A DNA stretch of 64,000 nt from Alphaproteobacteria bacterium. GTDB lineage: Bacteria > Myxococcota_A > UBA796 > UBA2385. The stretch covers positions 1 through 64,000 of the forward strand of contig JACKEY010000004.1 in NCBI GenBank assembly GCA_020632755.1. Direction: 5' to 3'. Shown here piece after piece: positions 36,088-44,073 of the stretch (within the stretch, counting starts at the first letter, position 1; each line of letters opens with the position of its first letter). The position numbers and the translations under genes are program-made. Below the pieces are notes generated by a model, which did not search any database, was not told where the DNA came from, and was given only the letters and a program-made list of their open reading frames with translations.

Positions 36088-37269
36088 TTGCCCGGCATCG
36101 TCATCCAGCATGCCCGCCTGCCCGACCGGAACACCGGTCTGGTGCGCGGCGACATCGCCGGGATCATCGGGTTCATCCCGAAGGTGCGGTGGCCCGAAGG
36201 CGCGGCGTCCGGCGACTTCGTCGAGGTCCTCCTCCGCCGCGAGGGGGACCTGTGGGCCCATCCCGATCGCGGCTTGTTCGACCCGGCCAGCCGCCGGGCC
36301 GTGCGGGCCTTCTTCGACAACGGCGGCGACGTCTGCCACCTGTTCGGTGTCTGCATCGAGGGCGAGGACGACATCACCGCGCCCTCGGCCGGCGAAGGCG
36401 TGCTCGCGCCGCTGCTGCACCGCCTGCGCACCGAAGAGGACATCGCCCTGCTCGCGGTGCCGGCGGCCGCCTACCTGCGCTGCGAGCTGTCGCGCGACGG
36501 CTCGGTCCGCTGTCTGGCCGAGTCGCTCTACGACGAGCTGCTGCAGCACTGCCGCGAGATGACCAACCGCTTCCTGGTCATCGACGCCCCGCGCGGGCTG
36601 CACGCCGAGCCGCTCGAGCGCTGGGTGCGCGACTTCCGCGACCGGCACCCGAAGGACCGCAGCTACGGCGCGCTGTACTACCCCTGGCTGATGCAGGGCG
36701 ACGAGTTGTTCCCGCCATCCGGCGCCGTGATGGGGACCTACGCCCGGGTCGAGCTCGAGCACGCTCCCTTCGGAGTCGGCTGGCCTCCGGCCAACACGCC
36801 CCTGCGCGGCGTGACGCACACCGAGTTCGAGCTGGACTGGCAGGAAGCCGGCGACCTGGCGGACCAGCACATCAACCCGATCGTGGTCCAGCAGGGCCGC
36901 GGGGTCGTGGTCTTCGGCAGCCGCACGCTGTCGCGAGACCCGAGCTTCGCCCAGGTGAACAGCCGGCGCATCGTCAACGTGGTGGCCGAGCAGCTGCGCC
37001 GTGACAGCGACTGGGCCGTGTTCGAGACCAACAACCCGCACCTGTGGGACGTGCTCGAGCGTGACGTTCGCGTGAGGCTAGGTGAATTCTGGTCTGCCGG
37101 CTTGCTCACCGGCGCCCGCGCGGGCGAGGATTACGATGTCACCTGCAGTCCGGAGAACAACCCTGCCCACACGCGCGACGCGGGACAGGTCAATGTCCTG
37201 ATCAGGTTGCGTCCTGTGGGAGCCACGGAACAGATCCTCATCGATCTGCGCCTGGGTGGGGAGAGTTAG
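36088..37269 (+). CDS. eCIS tail sheath protein 2
   Basis: 393 residues beginning at TTG (LPGIVIQHARLPDRNTGLVRGDIAGIIGFIP). It has the sheath C-terminal fold: INPIVVQQGRGVVVFGSRTLSRDPSF, VNSRRIVNVVAEQLRRD, DAGQVNVLIRLRPVGATEQILI. Many eCIS have two or three sheath paralogues, the short one usually near the baseplate. It lacks the large insertion of sheath 1 and has its own N-terminal segment. It lies between the DUF6760-like frame and the tube gene. Confidence 0.9.
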   Translation: MPGIVIQHARLPDRNTGLVRGDIAGIIGFIPKVRWPEGAASGDFVEVLLRREGDLWAHPDRGLFDPASRRAVRAFFDNGGDVCHLFGVCIEGEDDITAPSAGEGVLAPLLHRLRTEEDIALLAVPAAAYLRCELSRDGSVRCLAESLYDELLQHCREMTNRFLVIDAPRGLHAEPLERWVRDFRDRHPKDRSYGALYYPWLMQGDELFPPSGAVMGTYARVELEHAPFGVGWPPANTPLRGVTHTEFELDWQEAGDLADQHINPIVVQQGRGVVVFGSRTLSRDPSFAQVNSRRIVNVVAEQLRRDSDWAVFETNNPHLWDVLERDVRVRLGEFWSAGLLTGARAGEDYDVTCSPENNPAHTRDAGQVNVLIRLRPVGATEQILIDLRLGGES

Positions 37270-37314
37270 ACGGCTGAGGGGCGAGTCGCCCGTAGCGCAT
37301 GAGGAGGGTTCCAG

Positions 37315-37926
37315 ATGGGAAGCTGGGTCGGTCGAGGCAAGGGTCGTACCAAGTCGCAGCCTTCGGTTCCGGGGGAGGGCGGCAAGGGTGCTGGCGGCGG
37401 CCGCGCTGGCGGTCAGCCCGACATCGCAACGGGCTCCCTGCTGGGCACGCGCAGCAGCGCCAGCACCGGGCAGATGACCTCGGGCGCCGACAAGCATGTC
37501 GCCGACCCCGAGGGCAACTACATCTTCGCCCTCGAGATCGACGGCATCGAGGTCGCGCAGTTCCTCGAGTGCAACGGTCTGAAGTCCAGCACCACCGTCT
37601 TCGAGCTCGAAGAGGGCGGCATGAACCACCGGGTGCACAAGCTCCCGGGTCAGTCCCGCTGGGAGAACCTGGTCCTGCGCTACGGCGTGACCAACGACAT
37701 CTCCCTGATGAAGTGGCGGGGCGAGATCCTCGACGACTCCTTCGGCAAGGGCAGCCGCCGCAACGGCTCCATCGTGGTGAAGAACAACCAGATGGAGACG
37801 GTGCGCCGCTACAACTTCGTGGATGCCTGGCCGGTGTCCTGGGAAGGCCCGAACTTCGCCGCTGCCGGCGCCGAGCTGGCCATCGAGAGCGTCGAGCTCG
37901 CCCACCACGGCATCTTCGTCAGCTGA
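37315..37926 (+). CDS. eCIS tail tube protein
   Basis: 203 residues. Residues 60-203 match the tube (T4 gp19-like/Hcp-like) fold: YIFALEIDGIEVAQFLECNGLKSSTTVFELEEGG, NLVLRYGVTNDISLMKW, and the ending VSWEGPNFAAAGAELAIESVELAHHGI. The first 60 residues are a Gly/Ser/Lys-rich extension not needed for the tube fold; it could line the lumen or bind cargo. GAGGAGG lies upstream of the ATG at 37315. Confidence 0.92.
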   Translation: MGSWVGRGKGRTKSQPSVPGEGGKGAGGGRAGGQPDIATGSLLGTRSSASTGQMTSGADKHVADPEGNYIFALEIDGIEVAQFLECNGLKSSTTVFELEEGGMNHRVHKLPGQSRWENLVLRYGVTNDISLMKWRGEILDDSFGKGSRRNGSIVVKNNQMETVRRYNFVDAWPVSWEGPNFAAAGAELAIESVELAHHGIFVS

Positions 37927-37959
37927 GCGCCCCCCGGGCCCGTTTCTTCGGAGCAGCAC

Positions 37960-40900
37960 ATGGCCGAGCAGGAGCACAAGACCCCGGGCGCCACCCTGTC
38001 CGAGCGCCTCGCCGCCCGGTCGGGCCGTGCCGAGCGTTCGACGGTGGGCACCGCCGTCGCAGCGCGCTTCGGGCTCGCCCCCGCGGCCGAGATGTCGACC
38101 CTGTCGATCCGGCCCTACCTGCAGGCCATGTCCCGCCTGGCGCAGTCCCGGCAGCGCCGCGAAGCCCGGCTGTCGGCCATGCTCGCTCGCTACGAGCAGC
38201 GCATGCAGCCGTCGGCCTTCCGTCGCCTGCCCGGCTTCGCGCCGAAGCGGACCGGACTGGCCGCTCTGCTGGGTGACCGCAGCCTGAGCACCAGCGACTT
38301 CGTCCTGCCCGAGCGCGGCGACATCGCTCCTGCCGCAGAAGAAGCGGTCGTCGAAGCCTCCCCTGCCGCTGGCACCCGCTACACCTCCTCGCGTTCGCCC
38401 CGGCCCGCGCGCAGCGCATGGCTGTCGACGCCGTGGTCCCCGGCCAAGGTCGCTCGGACCCCCAAGGTCGTGACGGTGCCCGCCCCCGAACTCGCCGCTC
38501 CTGTCGCCCGTGCCTCGACGGTGGAGCGTCGCCCCTCGGCCCTGCAGCGCGCTGCCTCGCGCAGCGTCGCCGTGACGGCGCCCGGCAACCGCCTGGCCCG
38601 TGCCGTGGACGCTGCCGCCCCCCAGCTCGAGCGCAGCGCACGCGGTCGCGCCGTGGCCCAGCAGCTCCGCGCGATCGCCGACCTGCCCCAGGCCGAACAG
38701 GCCGTCCAGGTCCGCCGCATCCTGCGCCGCGCCGGCGCCACGACCCGCACCGCGCTCGAGCCGATCGAAGCGGTGGCTCCGCAGGTCAGCCCGACCCAGC
38801 TGGCGGCCGATCGCCTGGCCCCGGTCGAGCGTCGCCGTGGGCTCCGTCCCGTGATGAGCCACTCGCCCGGCATGCAGGCCCTGGTCCCCGCGGCCCCCGC
38901 CGCCGACCTGGGCGACGCCGCTGAAGCTGCCCCCGCGCCGCGCGTCCGTCCGGCGGCCACTGCGGCTGCGCGACTGACCGAGCGCACGAGCCCGTGGCTG
39001 TCCGCCTCGCCGGTTCGCCGGGCCCGCGCGGCCCGCGCGGCCCTGTCCGCCTCGCCTGTGGCGGCCCTGCGCGCAGCGACCGCTCCCCCGGCGGCGCGCG
39101 CCTCGCAGGTATCCGCCGCGCGGGTCCGCACGGCCCGCAGTGCTTCGCCTGTGATGACCCGCAGCGCGGAGACCTCGGTCGGTGTGCACACGGGCGCCGG
39201 CCGCACGCCGCGGCGTCGAGCCACCCCCGCCGCCAGCGCGACGTCGTCGTCTGCACGCGGCGCGGACGACGGCCCAGGTCCATCGGGGCCTGCGGACGCA
39301 GGCACCCTCGACTTCGAGTCGCTCGGCGACTCCACTTTCGTCCCGAGCCCGGCCCCGACTGCGCGCGCCTTCCAGCGCTTGGCCGTCGCGCAGGAAGCCG
39401 TCCAGGCCGACGCGGCGCCCGCTGCGGTCGATCCGGGCGCGGCCCTGCGGCTGGCCGACGACGGCGCGACCCGTTCCCGGCGCGGCGGCTTCGAGCTGGG
39501 GCGGTCGGCTGCGGGTGTCTTCGTACCGGCCCAGGTCCTCGCTGCCGCCCAGCCTGTGGCGGCGTCCGAGCCGGCCGAAGCCGATGCTGCGCCCACGCCC
39601 CGGGTCGCCAACGTCCCGACGCCTGCGCGCCGTGCCGAGTACGTGACCGGGCTCGAGTCGACCGCCCATGTCAGCCGGACGCCGTCCTCCCGCCACGCCG
39701 CGGGCCGTGCCCAGGTCGCCGAGCGTCCGCGGTCCGTGCTGCCGGCTGCGCCCGGTCGGCCCACCCCGACGGCTTCGGCGACGGCTTCCGCTTCGGCTCC
39801 GGCGCGCCGGCTGTCCCTCTCGCGCCGCGCGGACGGTGCCTTCGTGGCCACGCGCGCGGTGGCCGGGGACGAAACGCGAACGGTCGCTCCGTCGCGTGCG
39901 GCGGTCTCCGCGACCGCCGGTCTGCCGGTCTCCTGGGCTGCCGCCCGCATGACGGATCCCGCTGCCGTGGGCTCCAGCCCCCGTCGGCGCAGCCTGATGC
40001 CCGCCGCGGTGCCGGCGCTCCTGGCACCTGCCGTCGGCGCGACTTCTGACCTGCCGGCGGAAGGCGATGCGCCGACCGCACGCGCCGCCTCGCCGAGCGC
40101 TGCTCCGCGGGTCTCCGCGTGGGGTTCCTCTGCGGCTCCGGTCGCGTCCGCGAAGCACAGCCCCGCGTCGTCTCGTGCTGCCGCTTCGGTCCGCGCGGCT
40201 GATCGTTCCTCCGGCTCGCCCCTGGTCGGTGCGGCCGCCCAGCGCGCGACCCGCGCCGACAGCGACGCCGTCGTGCATCGCGTCGAGACCCGGCATCGGC
40301 CCAACCCGGTCGCCTACGCGCGGGCCTTCGGTCTGTCGAGCCCCGACCAGGTCGTCGTGCAGACCGAGCCGGCTCCTGCCTCGTCGGCGCCGGACGCCGC
40401 TTCGGCAGCGGGTGCGCCCGCCGCGTCGCGTCGCGCCGCCGCCCAGGTCGCGCCCGGCACGCCCGCTTCGGTCGCCGCCGCGCTGCAGCGCATGGAGTCT
40501 CGGGCCACCGCCGCCCAGACGCCGCGCGTCGCTGACCCTGCGTCGGTCTCCCGGACGCCCGGCCGGCTGCGCTTCTCGCCCGCCCTGTCCCTCGACCCGG
40601 TGGTCGTGCGCTTCGCCGACCCGAGCGGCGACGCCGCGGCGGCAGAAGGCAAGTGGACCGGCGCCTCGTCCTCCCGCACTCCCAGCTCTGCCTGGCTGGG
40701 CGCGCCCACTGCCGCTGCGACCGCCGGCGGCGCGACCGGCGCTGCCGCGTCGTCCCGCACGCCTGGAACCGCGGGTCCCGGCGCTCGGGTCGTCCGCACC
40801 GCGTCGGGCGCCTACGTCGGCGCTTCGGTCGCCGGCAGCGCGCAGCCTGTCGACTGGGCAGGCGCCCGCACCGCGCGCACGCCCGGGCAGCGGGCCTCGC

Positions 40901-41871
40901 TGGCCCGTGATGTCCGCACCCCCCGCGGCCGCTTCGACGGCGGGGGCACCTACCGGGTGCCCGGACGCGGCGCTCCGAACGTCCGCCGTGCCCGTGTGGC
41001 CGACGACTTCACCGCGGTCCGCCCCGACGGCTTCGGCCCCGCCGCCGCCGGTGGGCCCGAGTCCACCGGCCCCGCGAGTGCCGGTCCCGCGACCGAGCGT
41101 GCCAGCGCGTGGTTCACCGGGCCTTCCCGCGCCGCGGACACCAAGGTGCGCCCCTCCTTCGCGATGACCACGGCGGCGGCCCACGCCGGCATGGACAGCA
41201 GCGGCCTGCCCGTCTGGGCCCGTCGCGCCTCGGGCGAGCCCCTCATCCACCGCGAAGAGCAGTTCGTCGACGCCCTCGCCCGCGCCTCGACCCCCGAAGA
41301 CATCGTGCGGGTCATCTACAAGCGTGCAGAAGCGGGCGCCCTCTCCGCGGGCGCGTCGGGTCTGCCGGCTCCCGTGCTCAACGTCATCCACCAGATCCGC
41401 TCGGTGGCCGACGCCGTCAGCGCTGCCCCGCCGGACCTCGGTGGCGACAGCCCGATGGACGGCCCCGGAAGCGACCTGGAAGTGGTCCGCCGCGCCCGCG
41501 GCGAGACCCGCTCCCCGTCGGCGGCCTCGGCGCCGATGGCCCGTGGCTCCCTGCTGCGCGTCCGGGGCAGTGCCTCCCGCCGCAGCGGCGTGGGCGCCGA
41601 CCAGATCTCGAAGCTCAGCAAGAAGCTTCAGCAGCTGATCCTCCTGGCCGAGAAGCAGCGTGGTGCGGCCCGTCAGGAAGTCCGCATGGCAGAAGACTCT
41701 GCCGCCGCACGGGCCGAAGGGTCCTCCTCCCCGGGCCAGGCCGAGGGTGGGAACAACGAAAAGGTCGACATCGACGCTCTCGGTCGAGAAGTGCTCGAGG
41801 TCGTGACCCTGGAACTCGAGATGCGCAAGCAGCGCAGTCAGGAGGGCTCCGATGAGTTCGGCTGGTGGTAG
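37960..41871 (+). CDS. Giant low-complexity eCIS protein between tube and LysM genes
   Basis: 1303 residues, no cysteine, very rich in Ala, Ser, Pro, Arg and Val. Residues 1-130 look helical (SERLAARSGRAERS..., LQAMSRLAQSRQRREARLSAML). The middle 950 residues are mostly disordered with recurrent short motifs: RTP eight times, S-A/P/V-W six times (W154, W346, W659, W721, W912, W1051), and R..(D/S)GA(F/Y)V segments (about 514, 622, 946). The last 230 residues look folded: HREEQFVDALARASTPEDIVRVIY, KLSKKLQQLILLAEKQRGAARQEV and DALGREVLEVVTLELEMRKQR, the last resembling the ending of small proteins before LysM genes in other eCIS. It overlaps the LysM gene start by 20 bases. A tape measure, lumen filler or scaffold are options. 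Confidence 0.85.
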   Translation: MAEQEHKTPGATLSERLAARSGRAERSTVGTAVAARFGLAPAAEMSTLSIRPYLQAMSRLAQSRQRREARLSAMLARYEQRMQPSAFRRLPGFAPKRTGLAALLGDRSLSTSDFVLPERGDIAPAAEEAVVEASPAAGTRYTSSRSPRPARSAWLSTPWSPAKVARTPKVVTVPAPELAAPVARASTVERRPSALQRAASRSVAVTAPGNRLARAVDAAAPQLERSARGRAVAQQLRAIADLPQAEQAVQVRRILRRAGATTRTALEPIEAVAPQVSPTQLAADRLAPVERRRGLRPVMSHSPGMQALVPAAPAADLGDAAEAAPAPRVRPAATAAARLTERTSPWLSASPVRRARAARAALSASPVAALRAATAPPAARASQVSAARVRTARSASPVMTRSAETSVGVHTGAGRTPRRRATPAASATSSSARGADDGPGPSGPADAGTLDFESLGDSTFVPSPAPTARAFQRLAVAQEAVQADAAPAAVDPGAALRLADDGATRSRRGGFELGRSAAGVFVPAQVLAAAQPVAASEPAEADAAPTPRVANVPTPARRAEYVTGLESTAHVSRTPSSRHAAGRAQVAERPRSVLPAAPGRPTPTASATASASAPARRLSLSRRADGAFVATRAVAGDETRTVAPSRAAVSATAGLPVSWAAARMTDPAAVGSSPRRRSLMPAAVPALLAPAVGATSDLPAEGDAPTARAASPSAAPRVSAWGSSAAPVASAKHSPASSRAAASVRAADRSSGSPLVGAAAQRATRADSDAVVHRVETRHRPNPVAYARAFGLSSPDQVVVQTEPAPASSAPDAASAAGAPAASRRAAAQVAPGTPASVAAALQRMESRATAAQTPRVADPASVSRTPGRLRFSPALSLDPVVVRFADPSGDAAAAEGKWTGASSSRTPSSAWLGAPTAAATAGGATGAAASSRTPGTAGPGARVVRTASGAYVGASVAGSAQPVDWAGARTARTPGQRASLARDVRTPRGRFDGGGTYRVPGRGAPNVRRARVADDFTAVRPDGFGPAAAGGPESTGPASAGPATERASAWFTGPSRAADTKVRPSFAMTTAAAHAGMDSSGLPVWARRASGEPLIHREEQFVDALARASTPEDIVRVIYKRAEAGALSAGASGLPAPVLNVIHQIRSVADAVSAAPPDLGGDSPMDGPGSDLEVVRRARGETRSPSAASAPMARGSLLRVRGSASRRSGVGADQISKLSKKLQQLILLAEKQRGAARQEVRMAEDSAAARAEGSSSPGQAEGGNNEKVDIDALGREVLEVVTLELEMRKQRSQEGSDEFGWW

Positions 41872-42517
41872 CGTCGAGAAGGCGTGGTTCAACAACGAGG
41901 ACACGGGCTCCTGGTTCGAGGTCCAGTACAACCCGAAGGAATTCAAGTTCGACAAGCCTGTCCAGTGGCAGCAGCACGACGAGCAGGGAACCGAGAGCAC
42001 CCTCGAGTTCCAGAAGTCGCAGCCGGCCACCATGCAGGTCGAGCTGTTCTTCGACACGACCCATGACGGGTCGGACGTGCGGACGTCCTGGGTCAACAAG
42101 CTCCTCGAGCTGACGAACCCCGAAGTCGAGCCGACCAGCGGCGAAGCCGCCGAGCTCGGCAAGAAGCGCCCGCCCCGCGTGAGCTTCGTGTGGGGCGAGT
42201 TCTACCTGACCGGTGTGGTCGAGGCGATCAACGCTTCCTACATGATGTTCGGCGCCGACGGCACGCCCCTGCGTGCCCGCGTGACCGTCAAGATGAAGGA
42301 GTGGACGCCGCAGAACCAGTACAGCGGCGGCGGCGGCGGCTCGGCCTACGGCTCGACCCCGATCAAGCTCGTCCAGCTGCAGGCCGGCCAGACCATCACC
42401 GCCGTGGCCCTCGCCAACGGCACCACCACCCAGGCCATCTGCGACGCCAACGGCATCGACGACGCGATCGACGGTGCCTCGCCGGGTGACATGCTCGCCG
42501 TTCCCACCGGCGGCTGA
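41852..42517 (+). CDS. LysM-containing tube/baseplate adaptor (Afp7-like)
   Basis: 221 residues. The N-terminal 155 match the CIS tube-adaptor domain (VEKAWFNNEDTGSWFEVQYNPKEFKFDKPVQW, TMQVELFFDTTHDGSDVR, PPRVSFVWGEFYLTGVVEAINASYMMF). A Gly linker (QYSGGGGGSAYG) leads to a LysM domain (IKLVQLQAGQTITAVAL ... GDMLAVP). In Afp/PVC this protein links the tube to the hub. It lies before the hub gene as in other eCIS, starting inside the previous gene. Confidence 0.92.
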   Translation: MSSAGGSVEKAWFNNEDTGSWFEVQYNPKEFKFDKPVQWQQHDEQGTESTLEFQKSQPATMQVELFFDTTHDGSDVRTSWVNKLLELTNPEVEPTSGEAAELGKKRPPRVSFVWGEFYLTGVVEAINASYMMFGADGTPLRARVTVKMKEWTPQNQYSGGGGGSAYGSTPIKLVQLQAGQTITAVALANGTTTQAICDANGIDDAIDGASPGDMLAVPTGG

Positions 42518-42528
42518 GGAGGTTTCCG

Positions 42529-43569
42529 GTGTCCAACGATCTCGTCCGCTCCGCCACGTCCTACAAGGTCACGGTCAACGGCCAGGAGTTCTCGCAGACC
42601 CAGGCCGACGGTCTCGCGATGCTCGTCGTCGAAGACCACGTCGAGCTCGTGCAGATGCTCACCCTGCGCATGGGTGGCGCCGAGGACCGGCCGACCTGGA
42701 ACGCGAAGATCGGCGACACCGTGACCGCGTCCCTGGGTGAAGGCGGCAGCCCGCTGTTCGAGGGCGAGGTCATCGGCCTGGAGCCCTCCTACCAGGTCGA
42801 CGGCGTGTCCTCGATGACCATCCGGGCGCTCGACAAGGCCCACCGCCTGGGCCGTGGTCGCAAGACCCGGTTCTGGGAGGACATGAAGGACTCCGACGTC
42901 GTGTCCGAGGTCGGCGCCGAGTGTGGCCTGTCGGTCGATGCCGACGCCACCTCCGAGACCCTGCCCTACATCCTGCAGCGCAACGAGAGCAACCTGGCCT
43001 TCCTCAAGCGCCTGGCCGCCCGCAACAACTACATCCTGCGGGTCGAAGCCTCCTCCAACAAGCTGCTCTTCAAGAAGGCCAGCTTCCAGGGCTCGTCGGT
43101 CAAGGTCAAGATGGGCGAGAACCTCCGCTCGATGCGGATGGCCTTCAACAGCAGCGATCAGGTCCAGAAGGTCGTGGTCCGCGGCTGGGACGTCGCGGCC
43201 AAGAAGGAGATCGTCGGCGAAGCCACCACCGGCGACATCACGTCGATCGGCGGCGGTGAGGTCGGCGCCAGCGTCGCCGGCGCCTTCGGCGACTCGACGG
43301 CCTACATCACCGACGTGCCGGTCTCGTCGCAGTCGATGGCCAACGCCGTGGCCAAGTCCGAGCTCGAGCGCCTGGCCCGCAGCTTCGGCCGCGGCACTGC
43401 GTCGGTCCAGGGCAACGACAAGATCCGCGCCGGTACCATCGTCGAGTTCGAGGGGCTGCCCTCCGGTCAGAACGGCAAGTACTTCGTCCTGTCGACCCGC
43501 CACGTCATCAGCGGCCGCACGGGCTACACGACCGAGTTCACGTTCTGCAGCAACACGATGGGCTCCTGA
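42529..43569 (+). CDS. gpD/gp27-like baseplate hub protein without spike
   Basis: 346 residues of the late-control gpD/VgrG N-terminal type: VELVQMLTLRMGG, LPYILQRNESNLAFLKRLAARNNYILRVE, LRSMRMAFNSSDQVQKVVVRGWD and the final barrel strands (GKYFVLSTRHVISGRTGYTTEF). It stops where Afp8/Pvc8 continue into an OB domain and beta-helix needle, so only the hub part is present. GTG start with GAGGAGG upstream, 12 bases after the LysM gene. Confidence 0.88.
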   Translation: MSNDLVRSATSYKVTVNGQEFSQTQADGLAMLVVEDHVELVQMLTLRMGGAEDRPTWNAKIGDTVTASLGEGGSPLFEGEVIGLEPSYQVDGVSSMTIRALDKAHRLGRGRKTRFWEDMKDSDVVSEVGAECGLSVDADATSETLPYILQRNESNLAFLKRLAARNNYILRVEASSNKLLFKKASFQGSSVKVKMGENLRSMRMAFNSSDQVQKVVVRGWDVAAKKEIVGEATTGDITSIGGGEVGASVAGAFGDSTAYITDVPVSSQSMANAVAKSELERLARSFGRGTASVQGNDKIRAGTIVEFEGLPSGQNGKYFVLSTRHVISGRTGYTTEFTFCSNTMGS

Positions 43570-43665
43570 TCCGCCTCGCGCGGGTGGGTCGCGTGGCGTA
43601 GAATCCCCTCCCGCGCATGGGTGGGTCGGACGCTTCCGGCCCGGTTGCCAGCCAGAGGGAGTGCT

Positions 43666-44064
43666 GTGGCGGTCCGCAAGGAGTTCCTCGGTCGAGGATG
43701 GGCCTTTCCCTTCCGCTTCGACCCGGCCACGGGCAAGGTCGCCCTGTCCGAGTACGAGGAGAACATCCGCGAGAACATCACCGTGATCCTGGGCACGCGC
43801 CCGGGGGAGCGGCAGATGCTCCCGGAGTTCGGCTGCAAGATCCACGACCTGCTCTTCGCGCCGAACACCCGCGCCACCAGCCACATGGTGGCCCGCCACG
43901 TCCGCGATGCGCTCGAGCGCTTCGAGCCCCGCATCGAGCTGGTCGACGTGCGCCCCGACGTCGACGCATCCGGCGCCATCCGGGTCGAGATCTCCTACAA
44001 GATCATCTCGACCGGCGCGGTGGACAGCGCCATGCACGTCATCTCGAACACCCAGTCCCGCTGA
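43666..44064 (+). CDS. gp25-like baseplate wedge protein (Afp9-like)
   Basis: 132 residues, GPW/gp25 family: GWAFPFRFDPATGKVALSEYEENIRENITVILGTRPGERQMLPEFGCKIHDLLFAPN contains the EFG(C/S)xLxxLLF motif of gp25, followed by the helix and final strands. It nucleates sheath assembly at the baseplate. GTG start at 43666 preceded by AGAGGGAG; the frame is open further upstream, but the hallmark begins six residues after this start. TAGAAT (43599-43604) may be an internal promoter. Confidence 0.92.
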   Translation: MAVRKEFLGRGWAFPFRFDPATGKVALSEYEENIRENITVILGTRPGERQMLPEFGCKIHDLLFAPNTRATSHMVARHVRDALERFEPRIELVDVRPDVDASGAIRVEISYKIISTGAVDSAMHVISNTQSR

Positions 44065-44073
44065 GACCGACGC

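Noticed and set aside
37078..42162. A 1694-codon open frame on the minus strand opposite the giant eCIS protein
   Set aside because: It is antisense to tube, giant-protein and LysM genes whose plus-strand products fit the locus and overlap correctly. Long opposite-strand frames are expected at this GC content, and the product shows no domains.
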